A stretch of DNA of 64,000 bases from NCBI GenBank assembly GCA_951394045.1, contig OX595996.1, positions 1,736,001 through 1,800,000 of the forward strand, read 5' to 3'. This stretch comes from Nitzschia sp. DOCU1 (taxonomy: Eukaryota > Bacillariophyta > Bacillariophyceae > Bacillariales > Bacillariaceae). Shown in pieces: positions 40,736-52,700 of the stretch (the first letter of the stretch is position 1; each line of letters starts with the position of its first letter). Position numbers and translations under genes: made by a program. The notes below the pieces were generated by a model, which made no database searches, had not been told where the DNA came from, and was given only the letters and a program-made list of their open reading frames with translations.

Positions 40736-41812
40736 TTAAAAAAGGCTTGAAATACTCATGTCGAACCTAGAAACACTGGCATGAAGGTTTTCAAACTCTT
40801 CGCTGTCATCTTTGTTGGCCTTGGGGTCCATGTAATTATCATACAAGCTGTCCAGGAGATTCGTAAGCAAAGAAGCGGGCTTCTTTGGCTGCTCCGGAGA
40901 GAGCGAAAGCTCTCGCTCTGGGGAAGCTGGGCGACGAAGAGGACTACGGGCACGTGGTGGCGATTTGCTTCGAGTGTTTCGTAAGTCGACGAGGTCCTCG
41001 CTTTTACTCCTTTCCGGCGGCTGCTTCTTACCCAACAGCTGCTTGAACGTTTTTGGCTTGTCCTTCTTCGAGGAACTATCTTCGTCTTTATCAGCTTGTC
41101 GTCTTCTCCTGGAACTGCTGCCCTTTGACCGACTCTTGGCCTTGGCTGATCCTTCCCGATCTTCTGGTTCGGCCAGGTCTGCACTGTCGACCGCCATAAA
41201 TTCCAAATCGGCACTCTTTGACTTGGTAATGGGAGCCTTGCGGAGGGGGGTTGCCAAGAGTTGTTTGATCGGACCCGTCTTTTTACGATTTACTGAATCC
41301 AAGTCAGGGGCTGAATGCAAACTCGCTTGAAGCTCACCACCCTTTCCGCTTCGTGGCTTGTTCCGTGCGGGGCTGAGAAGAAAATTTTTGAGCGACGAGG
41401 GTTTCTTCCCACTTTCCATGTAGTCATCTGGTTCGGTATGTTTCACTGCTTGAGGCTTTCTTGGTAAGCTAGACGCTCGCGTTCGAGCTCCGGCCTGCAT
41501 TTGTTCAAGGTTGGAGCTCTGAGTCTTTCCAACACCACGATGTTCCGGCGGGCTTCGACCTACTCGGGCAGCTTGCTGATTTCCGCCGCGATGAGGTGCA
41601 GGCATAGGCTTCGGAAGCACTCGTCCAGACTTTGTCTTTGGTCCCATTCCGCGCTGCGGTTTCGTTAATGAAGGGTTCGCTGTGAAGAAGTTCTCATCGT
41701 TGCTTTTCGCTCGTCCCGGGGCTCGACGGTCTCGTGGAGGCGCTCTACTTGAACTTTCAGCGGCACTTGTTTCTCCAAATTGGAAAGGTGATGGATATGC
41801 AAAACTAGGCAT
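40736..41812 (-). CDS. Disordered basic Ser/Pro/Lys-rich protein
   Basis: 358 residues, ATG at 41812, no intron. Most of the chain is low complexity with many SP, RS and KS pairs (RSKSPPRARSPLRRPASPE, KSRSKGSSSRRRRQADK). Repeated short motifs are visible: SSLKNFLLSPARNK, GPIKQLLATPLRK and KTFKQLLGKK, all of type (L/I)KxLL followed by basic residues, and SKS(A/E)DL twice. These look like linear interaction motifs in a scaffold or RNA-associated protein. No domain was recognised. The gene converges on the membrane-protein gene ending at 40523. Confidence 0.55.
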   Translation of the reverse strand: MPSFAYPSPFQFGETSAAESSSRAPPRDRRAPGRAKSNDENFFTANPSLTKPQRGMGPKTKSGRVLPKPMPAPHRGGNQQAARVGRSPPEHRGVGKTQSSNLEQMQAGARTRASSLPRKPQAVKHTEPDDYMESGKKPSSLKNFLLSPARNKPRSGKGGELQASLHSAPDLDSVNRKKTGPIKQLLATPLRKAPITKSKSADLEFMAVDSADLAEPEDREGSAKAKSRSKGSSSRRRRQADKDEDSSSKKDKPKTFKQLLGKKQPPERSKSEDLVDLRNTRSKSPPRARSPLRRPASPERELSLSPEQPKKPASLLTNLLDSLYDNYMDPKANKDDSEEFENLHASVSRFDMSISSLF

Positions 41813-42548
41813 CTCGCTCGAACTTCTGTGGCGTCAGACTGCTATTAATGGGAATCTTCCACGTCGAACTGTATCAACGTTGTCTTTTGAAGGTAAGCGG
41901 AAGGAATCGATGTTCTCTGGGAACAAACATTTGTGGAATCAAACCGCTGCAAAAACGCATGTGTGTGAGAAAAGTGCCTCTCCCGCTGCGTCCGATGTTG
42001 TGGTGTGACCCGCGCGGCCGCCGGCGATGACTCTTCTTATCTGGTATGCATACTCCGACTAGGTAATTGATGCCCTGACGTCCTCCCAGTCGCAAGTCAC
42101 GTGAGTCGAGCCGCCAGTCGGATTGATGCCTTAGGTTCTGTCCACCACTACTATCGTAACAACTGGTGGCACCTTTGGCCATCATCCCTCTATTTTCCCT
42201 TGCAATGATCTCCTATGTATAAGTGTAGCTAAGGAGCAACAATAAAAATGCTGAAGGGTGGGGTTGGTTCTTAGTGCTCCATTCTAGTACTATTGCTGTG
42301 CTGCTGGCGGTGGTGGGCGGGACTCCTCCTCTTCGTGCTGAGTCATCGTGGCTCCTGGTGGTGCTGCTGGTGGCTGTCTCTTTGGCACCATGTGCTTCTT
42401 CGCTGGTAAGGAACCACCAGCAGCAGGAGGAGCCCCTAGGGCTGACATTGTTGCTGCTGGTGGGTCTTCTTGTTCTTGTCATGCTGTTTGTTTGGGGTGG
42501 TGGCTGGGTGTTGTTCTTCTTGATACTAGTACCCAACTCTTCCCTCCT
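41813..42548. other. Intergenic with low-complexity DNA
   Basis: The section 42270-42540 is rich in CTGCTGGTG-type repeats on plus and gives long but unconvincing frames on both strands. No gene is supported. Confidence 0.45.
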
Positions 42549-42803
42549 AAACTCAGTCAATGAAATTGATCAGGGATGCAAGCACAAAGCTTGGTTTCAT
42601 CATCTCTGTAGGTGTGCAGACCAGTGCTGATGATCCCTCCTAGGTGAAAAGTTGGATGAGTCCTGCGTCTCAGCTGGCTGGTGTCCAGGTAGCCATTTAT
42701 CGCTCCTGCAATTTGGGGAGATCATTCCTTTCCAATCATCCAGGTAGCTGCTAAATGGATAGCACTGACTTTTCACTGCTTGTATGTGGTGAATAGTACT
42801 CTC
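42549..42803 (+). mobile_element. Penelope-like 3' tail fragment
   Basis: Homologous to 28150-28400: AATGAAATTGAT, GGGATGCAA, CACAAAGCTTGGTTTCAT, CTCTGTAGGTGTGCAGAC, then AGATCATTCCTTTCC and AGGTAGCTGC. It ends just at the LINE target site. Confidence 0.7.
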
Positions 42804-42820
42804 TAGTTGTTGGTAATTAC
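42804..42820 (+). repeat. LINE target-site duplication, left
   Basis: TAGTTGTTGGTAATTAC. The right copy at 59200-59216 differs at one base (GC for AC at the end). Confidence 0.8.
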
Positions 42821-42929
42821 TTTTTCGGAACTCGGGAAGTCGAAAACGCGTATGTAGCGCGTAGTACACAAGGTAACACAAGAAAACACAAGCTACGTAA
42901 AAACCTAGTAGGAAACCTACGTAAGAAAA

Positions 42930-45452
42930 ATGACAATGACCGACACAAAAATGATAACTTCGCACAACAACCGTAAGGCTGAGGTGCAACATAAGGATAG
43001 AACCATGACGGATATGGAGAAGGAGGACGCTCTGGGAGCAATCATGAAAGGAACGAAGACGAACTGCAAATTTGCTAAGGAAATAGGGAAGATCAAGGGA
43101 GGACCGGAAGATATGACGCCAATGATGGCCTCGGTGGGACAGGTTAAGACCTTGTGTGCCGCAGGAAACTGGTGCAAAGAGGCGAAGGAGGATGTGGAAA
43201 CCCAATGGGCCCATAGATGCATGGTGTGCGGGTTTTGTGCACACCCAGGATGCGATGTGGGAGTAGACGCTACCAATCGGAAGAAACCACACAAGAAGGC
43301 CGATCGTGCATGCTTCGGCTGCCTCCATGCCATCGGATTGATGCACAAGGTTCAGAAGACACCCAAAGGCGAAGAGGTGATCAGTCTCAGGCACGCCAAA
43401 CTACATGGGATAGCAACGAAGAAGAGGAAGAAGATGAGGAAGCCGAAGAGGAAGAAATCGAGATGGAAGTAGAAACCAAAAAAGCAGATGGTGTCGAGGA
43501 GATCATCAAGCAGGGTGAACAAAGCCAGCAAGTCATCGAATCGAAGATCAAAGAGATGCAGATTGAAGGAGACGAGGAAGAAATTGAAGAGGAATGGAAG
43601 CAGGTCACCAAGAAAATGAACAGGAACCCCTATAAAAAGCAATTTGGACTTCCAGAGGACAGTGACGACGAAACGGCGGCAAGCGGCAAGGTCGAACAGG
43701 AAAGAATGCTGACCCAGGAGACGGAACAAGGCTCGAACAAGGGCGACAAAGGCCCAGACAATACCCAAGGCAAGCGTGACAACAACGGGATGCTGTCGGA
43801 CGATGAGGACAGCGTAGCCACTGAGAAAGGAAAAAATGAGAAAACCAACCAAGCCGTCACGAACACCAAGGACAAGCCGATTAGTAAGAAGTTTTTGGAT
43901 CTCCAATTGCTAGGACTCAAACCAACCGACACCACCCCGGGCGCTGCGGTTCAGGCTTCGATTCTCATGTGCAAAAAGTGGATGGAGGGAATGCACAGCG
44001 TCATACCCTCCTTCAAGCTCCACAAGGTAGAAGATGGACACCAGACCATACTGCATGACCTTCAGCACTTCCCAAAGGATATGGAAGAATTGAAGTCCTT
44101 CTTTAAGGGAATGCGGCCCTCGTTTGAACCGCAGCGTCTATACCTTAAAGTCCATGCGGAATGGGAAGGCACGGAAACCTACCTTTTGAGTAATGTCACA
44201 TGGTACCACAAACAGCGAAACGAGTCAATCAAAGTCGCATGCATTCAGGCAGCAAGCGTGGAGACAGTTGGTTGGATGCTCTATTCTACAAGATACATGG
44301 ATGTTAATTTTTGGGGAGAAGTCTGGACCAAGTTGTGCGATAGCACAGTGGCTGCGAGATGGGAACGAATCAACGATGGCACCAAATTTGACACCAAGAG
44401 AGACATGAGCAAGGACCCAAGAGCACTCCATATCGAATGCGCACAACAAGATAAAGAGAAAGTTGCGGCCGTGTTTGGCAAGTACTACTCATCCAAGGCT
44501 ACAAGATTCCCGCATGGGACCAAGCTGAGGATAGTCCCACTCTTTCAGAGACTCACAGACTCCGTGGCCAAGAGAAAATTTGCCAAACTACTCAATAGGC
44601 AGAATGGGTGGTGCAAACAAGTTCTCACCACCACCAATGAAGGTATCGCAATTGACATGGATTGTCCAGACGCAATCGCATTCGGAGGCGGGCACTCCCT
44701 CCGGCATATCATGATGAAATGGAAAAACGAAGATCAGAAAGGCAAGAGGACGCCGATCTTTACCTCGATCGATCTGGCATGGCACAAGAGAGGATATATC
44801 TTTCAGTACCACCCGAGTAAGGAAGATCTGGCTCAAGCGATGATCAAAGGGATGATCGCCCGATTGATGTGGCAGTTCCCAGAGGTTAGCAAAGAGACCA
44901 TGTATGCTCACTTCAAGCCGGACGCTATCATGGAAAATGCACAAATGATCTGGGACCCTACGACCATGACCATGACCTCCAAGGCAGATGAAGCGATCGA
45001 TCATATACTCAATAACGATTCAGACATGGAATTCGGAGAAGAGGTGGAAGACGAACCAGAAATGACAAAGATCATTTACCAGCGGGAGAGAACGCAGGAT
45101 GACGACTCAGTCTCGACCTTTCGCAGCAAGAAAGGCAAGCGCAAAGCCGCAGAAGAAGGCACACCGACCAAAAAACAAAAAGTTCGTGAAGCGTCCACCC
45201 ACCCCGCAATCTGATCTTTCGAGCATCACAGCAGGAACCAAGGATACGTTCCTTGTGCAGATGCAAAGCCTTGAAGATGTCGTCAAAAATTTAGCAGGCT
45301 GTATCGAGACGGCCTCGCAATTGCCAACATCGGCAACAGATACCCCTAACGGGGAACGCAACCACGGCAGTGCGGAGGTGAGCCAACCTTCGCGCAACTC
45401 AAGCCATAGTAGCCGCCCTCAGGGTCACCTGAAGGCGGCTCCGGGCTTGTAA
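42930..45452 (+). pseudogene. LINE ORF1, frameshifted
   Basis: ATG 42930 opens a frame to 43472 with a Cys-rich part (CMVCGFCAHPGCDVG, ACFGCLHAIG). From about 43390 the likely coding passes to another frame (43217-45214), starting with an acidic run (SNEEEEEDEEAEEEE) and continuing with a folded part (WMEGMHSVIPSFKLHKVE, FWGEVWTKLCDSTVAARWE). A third frame (45099-45452) carries the end (DTFLVQMQSLEDVVKNLAG). Two frameshifts are therefore likely. The first may be a real overlap of two proteins. It should be the RNA-binding component of the element. Confidence 0.6.
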
Positions 45453-45469
45453 TCAAGCAGGGACAGCCA

Positions 45470-46348
45470 AGTCCCAGGCTGGTGGGACAAGGCCGTCAAG
45501 AAACAAAAACAAACGCCGAAATCCAGTCGGTAACCATTCGGGCGGTTACTACGGCGAAATATTACTAAACAGAGAAACAAGCGGAAAGCAGAACGGCATT
45601 CTGCGATTAGGATTCCAGAACTTTGGGAGACTCTCAGCAATGTGCAAGGACATCACTGATGATAGCCTGAGAGACTTCATTGACGAATATCAGTTCGATA
45701 TATTTGGCTTCCCGGAAGTTGGTATCAATTGGAAAAATACCCCCCAGCACCTCCACCTCCACGAAAGAACAAGGGGATATTGGGAAACGGGAAGAAGCCG
45801 GATAGTGTGCGGCAACAACACGCACCAACAGGGAACACACCGCAAACAATGGGGAGGAACCGCACAGATCAGCTGGGAGGCTGCAGCATTGCGAGAAATC
45901 GGAAGAGGCAAGGACCCATCAGGGTTAGGTCGCTGGGTGTGGCAGCTCTATCGGGGAAAACAGAATCGACAACTGCGCGTTGTAACAGCTTATCGTCCAT
46001 GTGACAAAAAAGGAGGACCGGGACTATACACGGCATACAGGCAACATCGCGACCTGTTCAATAAGAAGGGTGAGGGGCACAAGGAACCAAGGTGACAGAT
46101 ACTGATCAATCTGGCCAAGGAAGTTGCGCAATGGCACGACAATGGAGAACAGGTCATAGTGTACATGGACTGCAACGAGGATATACGGGTCCAGAACATC
46201 AAACAATGGGCTGAGTTATGCGGCCTCCGAGAAGTCATCACAGAAGCGCATGGGGAATCAGAGGCACCAAGCACATGCAATAAGCACAAGCCAAAGAAAG
46301 GCAAAACAAAACCGATCGATGGAATATTCGCCTCCTGGGCGATAGAAC
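45470..46348 (+). pseudogene. LINE ORF2, 5' part: endonuclease, interrupted
   Basis: The frame begins upstream of ATG 45640; NGILRLGFQNFGRLS before that ATG matches the usual start of an EEP endonuclease. FDIFGFPEVGINW and YMDCNED are further EEP motifs. An in-frame TGA at 46093-46095 breaks it. The copia element interrupts it at 46348; the domain resumes at 54458 with the catalytic TDHRCLWLDL. The start given is approximate. Confidence 0.7.
46344..46348 (+). repeat. Copia target-site duplication, left
   Basis: AGAAC, repeated at 54453-54457 directly outside the other LTR. Confidence 0.9.
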
Positions 46349-46748
46349 TGACAAGAATCCGTAGGGGACTCTATGAAACGCGACGGCAAACGCGACGACA
46401 ATCAACAGATGTGGCGTCGCTTGCTCAACAATGCTGGCGATTCTCCTCGTTCGACGCAGGAGAACCAACAACAACTACAACTATGCCTCTCTACGCTAGA
46501 GGCGCTCGATATACTTAGCTTTTGGGGTGTTTGGGTGACAATACGTTCACGTAAGTGATTCTAAATATTGTGAGTTATCTACGTCTGCCGCCGACGGCGG
46601 TCACTCATCTTCGAGCATCATTCCTCGTTGCCATGCGCGCGTGCGCGCGTCGTCCGACCACTCGGAGCGAAAGACTAACTTGACTAACACACTACTGACG
46701 TCATGCGCGGACCGTCCGTCCGTCGCTCGTCTACCTTATTTTCTATCA
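46349..46748 (-). repeat. Copia 3' LTR (400 bp)
   Basis: TGACAAGAATCC to TTTTCTATCA on the plus strand. The polyprotein stop codon lies inside it. Confidence 0.95.
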
Positions 46749-49700
46749 CTCCCCTCTTTCGCGCTCGGGGTGGTGCCCTCCTTTCCATCTTCCTCCAAAT
46801 CCTCTTCCTCTTCTTCTTCTCCCTCAAATTCTACTTCTCCCATATTGGCGACGTCACCAGCGAAGAACATAAGTGGCTTGAGCTGTGCCCAAATCTGCTG
46901 GTATCCCCAATGCTTAGAGAGGATGTCAGCGGGGTTCTCAGGCCCAGGCATGTGATAAAATCCAACTATGCCCGCTGCAATAGCCTCGCGAACGCGGTGG
47001 AAGCTAAGTGCAGTGTGCCGTTTATGTAGCTTAGCATGGGGCTTAGCAGAGCTGTTAACCACCGACTCGTTATCGCCGAACATGTAGCTCTTACCAAGGA
47101 TTGGGACACCTAAATAACGCAACGTGTTACGTAGGTCCATTACTTGTTCTACACATGTTCTCGCGGCGACGAACTCCGATCCGTAGGTCGCTGTCTCGAC
47201 GGTCGCCTGGCGCTTGGAGAACCAGTCGATCGGAGTGGCGTTAAGGAAGTGGAGTATCCCAGTGACCGAACGACCAGTTAGCATGTCGTGGTACAAGTTC
47301 GCGTCTACATAGTGGGACAATAGTACGTAGTTCCCTAGGGGTTCGGGGGCGTCGTAGGGGATCATCTCTTCGATGTCTCCGTAGACGGACGTCGTCCAAT
47401 CGTACTCTACCTCTGGTATTCCTGAGTAGTCGGGCATATGTGTGCGGATACGGATGCACGCGCCGGACATGTTCGCGAGGTACGCGACGACACGCTTCGC
47501 CCTATCCAAATGCCCGATCCGAGGAAGCGCACGGAAGCGCGACAGGGTCATAACGGCCGTCGTAACGTCTATACGTCCGAGAGACACGGCCCACTGTAGA
47601 GAACCTACGACAGACTGGTAGTCTTTAGTTTCCTTATCATTACATAGGCGCGTAGTGTCGAGCTCCGGATGGTCATTCTTCTCAAGCGGGGAACGTACGC
47701 GACGCTTCGGCATGTGCCCGAAGAGGTCCTTGTACGTGTCGACCATGCGCGAGATGTACTTCTTGGGCTTGAGGCACAGTACGCCATCGGAATCGCGGAC
47801 AAAGTCGCATCCGAGATGAAAGCTTATGGGTCCAGTTCCCTTCAACTTGAACTTGTAGGTCTCCATTAGTCGTTCAGTGAAGGACTTAGGGTCCAGCATC
47901 GCCATCGCGAGGTCGTCCACATATACTCCTATGTACTCGTAGACGTCACCATTCTTCCGCATCCATATGTCCGGTTCCGCCTTGCATGGAAAGAACCCTT
48001 CGTTTCGGAGACACTCGGCGAATCTTTCGTGCCATCGTAATCCGCTGGTCCTGAGTCCATATAAGGCCTTCTTGATGACCAATATGTGCCCTTCAACTTC
48101 GGGCCCGAATTCGGGTCCCGCTAGAATGCAGACACGTTCTTTGGTCTTGGCCTCTAAGTAAGCATTACCTATGTCAGTAGCCCAAAGTTGAAGTCCGTTG
48201 AGTTCGGAGAGAAACGTGATCATACGAATCCCTCTCAACGAAACCACTCCAGAGTACACACTATCCACAGGTATGTCCGTCAGGTGTCCGTCGGCGACTA
48301 GGCGGGCCTTGTGCCGTCCGTCGTGCTTCACGTCGAAGACGAGGTGTACACGAATCTTCTTATAACCAGTCGGTACAGTCCTGCCTACGTCCTGGAAGGT
48401 CTGGTATTCGTCCAACTGTGCGAGCTCTAGTTTAGTAGCGTCTGCCCACTTCGAGTTCCGGTTCATCTTGTCGAGCCAGACGGCTTCCTTGTAGTTCCGT
48501 GGGATCTGGAACCCGTACTTATACTTAGGGGCGTTGTTGAACGAGCGGAGTTTCGCCTGATTCGCCATGCGGTAGAGCTTCTTCTGCCGCTTAGCGAGGT
48601 TGCGAAAACGCTTCCAACCAGGTAACTCTAGTAGGTTATTCTTAATGCCGTACTCTACTAGGGGGATCGGATCGTCCGCAGCCATCGTCGTAAGGGGTTC
48701 GCTAGTGATCTCCCCGTTCTCCCATTCGACCATGACGTTGTACATAGAGCCCTTGTACCTTGGGTCGCTCGCGGTGAGAGGTCCCTCGTGCGATACAATA
48801 CCCTTGTACCTCCAGAGAACATTCCCTTCGAGCTCTCGCTCAATGTGCGAAATGACCTGGTCATACGTCATCAGCTCCTCCTTTTCTGATTGGCCGATAC
48901 GAAGCTTGAACATGACAGGCTTCTGTTCGTGCTCGAGGTCATAGTGGTGGCGGTCGATGGAGTCGACGACTTCGGTAACGGTCGCCCGATGGACCTCCCC
49001 GTTCTCGTCCTTGTCGAGCAGGAACGACCGTCCGATAAAGTCCGCGTAGTCGATAAGCGACAGCGACGGCTTTACAGCGTCAGCCTCGACGGTGTGACCG
49101 TCGTCGGGGCCACCGTCGGACTCATCGGACCTAGATCTAACTACTTGCTCTGGTCCCCTAGCCGCGTCGTCGGCGCGTATATTGAGGGCTAGAGGGTCTT
49201 CAGCAGATCTAACTAAGGATCTATCAATTACCTTTAGAGTATCGTCTGTTAGTATACGATACGTCATGGCGTGTCCTACATTGTCCGCGATTCCCACGAA
49301 TCGTCCACGGGCCTCCCGGCTCTCGGACGGGAAGGCAGGCTCGTTCACGGCATAGTAGACGGGCTCGTAGAAGCGGAAGCGCAGGAGCGGGCTTATGTCA
49401 GGGGTGACTCCCGTGAGCAGGCGCATCGGGATGTTCCAGCCGTGCCCCTTACACGCCGTGTGGTTGAGGACGAAGCAGACATACGTGAGCGCCAGTAGCC
49501 AACAGTACGCCGGCGCGCCGGTCCTGTCCAATACCGTGTTGGTCAGCCGCTTGACGGTTTGGTACCTACGCTCGGCCGCGTTCTGCTGCTGCTGGTGCGG
49601 TTCGCTCTGCCAGTCCTGCGTGCATACGGCTCTAAGTATGTCTTTAACGCCCTGACTAGTCTCTAAGTTAGCTGAGTCACTAATCAGTTTGGTCGGCGCG

Positions 49701-52700
49701 CCGCGAATACGGATGATGTCCGCGAGAACCTTCTTGAACTGCCGTTCGTTGCGGAGCGGGAACACATCACATACGCCCGTGTGAACGCCGACGAAGAACT
49801 GTGCCTGCGTGGCGCCGTTATCAACAGCTGGCGTGTCGGAGTAGACAGTGTCCGTTGCCACTGGTTCTTCGCGTCTACGTACATTCAAAGCGGGGAACGG
49901 GGATTTAAAAGTACGCTTTAAGTGTGTACCTACCGGCATTCGGGCATACTGAGTTGAATTCTGGAAGGTATGTTTAACGACCTCGGAAGGCAACCATGCG
50001 AAGAGGGGCCTTTTGCTCTCATAGTCGGGTTCTTCGGGCTTCACTGCGCGACCACCGGACTTATTGACTTCAACGTCTGGGTCGCCAGTATCCGGGTGCG
50101 GGGATTTCGCGGCTTCGGGTTCGGGATCTCCCGGGTTCTCGGAGTCGTCGAAAGGTTCATGTGTATCGACGTACATGAGATGGTCAGGGAGAGGTGCCTT
50201 GTCAATGATCGAGTAGTCCCGGTAGAGGTTGGCTGCCGATACTACATAACGATTGGAGAACTCCCGCAGCAGGGCGTCCTCGTGGAGTATAGCGGTTGAG
50301 ATAACGTAATAGTCTTCATCTACGTAGTTACCATACTCGTCGAAACCGTCGTGGATGGCATGCTCGGCCGTTGACTTCACACATGGACGCGTGTCGTCCG
50401 GGTCCTCCCCGTCATCGTCTAGGACGGTGGGGTCCCAGTCGACGTCACTAGTCATGATAACATGTGGAAGCGTGGCCAGCTCGGTATCACTGGGCGGGCG
50501 CAGGTGGACGTACGGCAGACCGTTGCGTAGACTAATCGGAATGGCGTAGCCATCTACAGTAGTAATACGTTGCTTGATGCCAGAAACCTTAGAGGACTTA
50601 TCGTCTACCTGTTGCTTATAGGCCTCCATCTGTACGGCGGACAGAATACTAGGTCCTCTGTTGATGTGCGCGTACTGATGGAAGATACCTATGACCTCCC
50701 CGTCGGTAGTACTAAGGACGCCGGCGGCGGTAACTACAGGTATGTCGACTAGTTGGTGCTTACCCACGCCTTCTACCTTGACAGATCGGTACGGCTGTAT
50801 GTGGATGACGCGCATGTCGTTCCCTGCTATGCCGCCGTTCGCACCACGGTCGACCAGTGCTTGTCCGTTGGTCTTCCGTTGAACCTTAGAAACAGTATAG
50901 GTAATCTTGCAAGTATTAACCTTACGACTACTATTACTAGGGCGTGCCTTGCTTGGGGACATCATGTTAGAGAGGTTGGCAGGCGATTTCGGCTTCTTCT
51001 GTTGGATAGACATAGCCGTTACCGTGTCGTCGGTCTGCCCGTCTTCCGCTGCCGCAATATCATCAGTATCATCATCGCTCCCCGTATTGCCAGGCGGATA
51101 CGACGAGGCATACATGGCGGTGCGCGGGGTGGGCGGGCGGGAAGCGCGCCGGTCGCGATCGGGTGGACGGCCGGACGGGCGTCCTGGGGTACGACTGGAC
51201 CCGGACCCACGACTGGCGGCTGATTGGTTGGCGATAATCACCTCCTTATCAGCGTCTGTCAGTGTGTCCCATGCGCGCTGTCCGTCGGGCGAAAGTGCAT
51301 GCCACGTGGAAGCCTGGAGGCGCGCCTGGTAGGCCTGGTAGCGCTGGAGCTCAGTGATCGGGGTGTTAATCGAGACCTTAAAGGCCTCGAAGGCAGGCGC
51401 GTCGTCGGCGACGTCGTAGACCTCCCCGTAAATAGGCTCGGGGTCGTCGTAGGTGACATCCGTGGCGTAGACGCGTGCGGTGCGACGCTTGCTGGCGGCG
51501 CGGTGTCCGTGCATGGCGCGTTCCTGGTCATACTGCTCACAGGCGGCGAGCAGGAGCTGCCGGTACGTCTCGTACGGGAGGGAACGCGTGGGCGCAGTAA
51601 CGTCATTCGGGTCGACGAGCTGGCCGATGTGGAGCGAGGCGTGTACATGGTACGTCTCGCTCGTCACGCGAACCTGGTTGAGGCGTGGTACGCCTTCTAC
51701 GGCGCACTGGAGCAGGTTGACGGCGAGGTGTTCGGGCATGCGCATGTCGGGCGGTGAGAGACGCTGGTAGTCCTCGTAGCGAGCGTGCCAGTACAGGACG
51801 AACGTGTGCGTGGTATCCGGCCAATCGGCAGTCAGTCTGGTGGCTGATAACCATTTCATCAGCGCATTGGCCTGTTGGCGCGCCGCGACAGATGTGGTCG
51901 CCTCCTTCTTCAAGTCGAGGTACAGAAGGCGGGCGGAGGAACGTTCGCCATACGTAGTAATTAGGGTTCTACCATAATTAGTAAGCACACAGTTATTCAG
52001 TACAGCCATAACGTAGACCTCCTGCTCCTTGAAGAGAGCACGGTCTTCGTCAGTGACAGGGCGGATATGGTCGCGCTCATCCGCAATGACGTTGTAAACG
52101 CCTTGGGCTCGGGCATGAATCTGCATCTGCCGATCCCAGTCTTGGAAGTTCTCTACAAGCTTCAACTTAGGGTACACATTCATGTCACGCTTCATACCGC
52201 GCTGAAAGTTAACTACGGAGGCGTAATATGCACGGGCACGTGCGTTCGGGTCATTCGGGGGGTGCATAGCCCTCTGTGCCATCTCGTGTGCATTGTTACC
52301 CCAATATACGTAAGCGGGGGAAGCAAGCCAGTCCTCGTACTCGAGCGGGGTCGTCGCCAGCCAGGCGGCGTTAGTCATGTGTGCACCATCGGCCATCTTG
52401 TGGACGGCGAAACCCTTCGCCCGCATTAAGCGGTTAATATCAACGAGCTTGGGTACGTGTACAGTTGCATTATCGTCGACGAAGGACAGGTTCGCGAAGT
52501 CATTCCTGCATAGGGCGAACAGGTCGGCGAGAGAACAGATACCCTGTTCCACGAGTGCACGGTACACCCAATGATTGGGCTTAACACCTATGATACCCAT
52601 GACGTGGTCATACGCCGCTCGGCTACGCGACGTGACATTGGGGTGATGCGGTGACGTGGTGCTAGGCGCAGGGGTGCTATTCACACTGTTCGCAGGGGGG

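Noticed and set aside
42274..42630. 118-codon hydrophobic plus-strand frame
   Set aside because: It is made of CTG/GTG repeat DNA and runs into the Penelope-like tail; frames on both strands are equally open.
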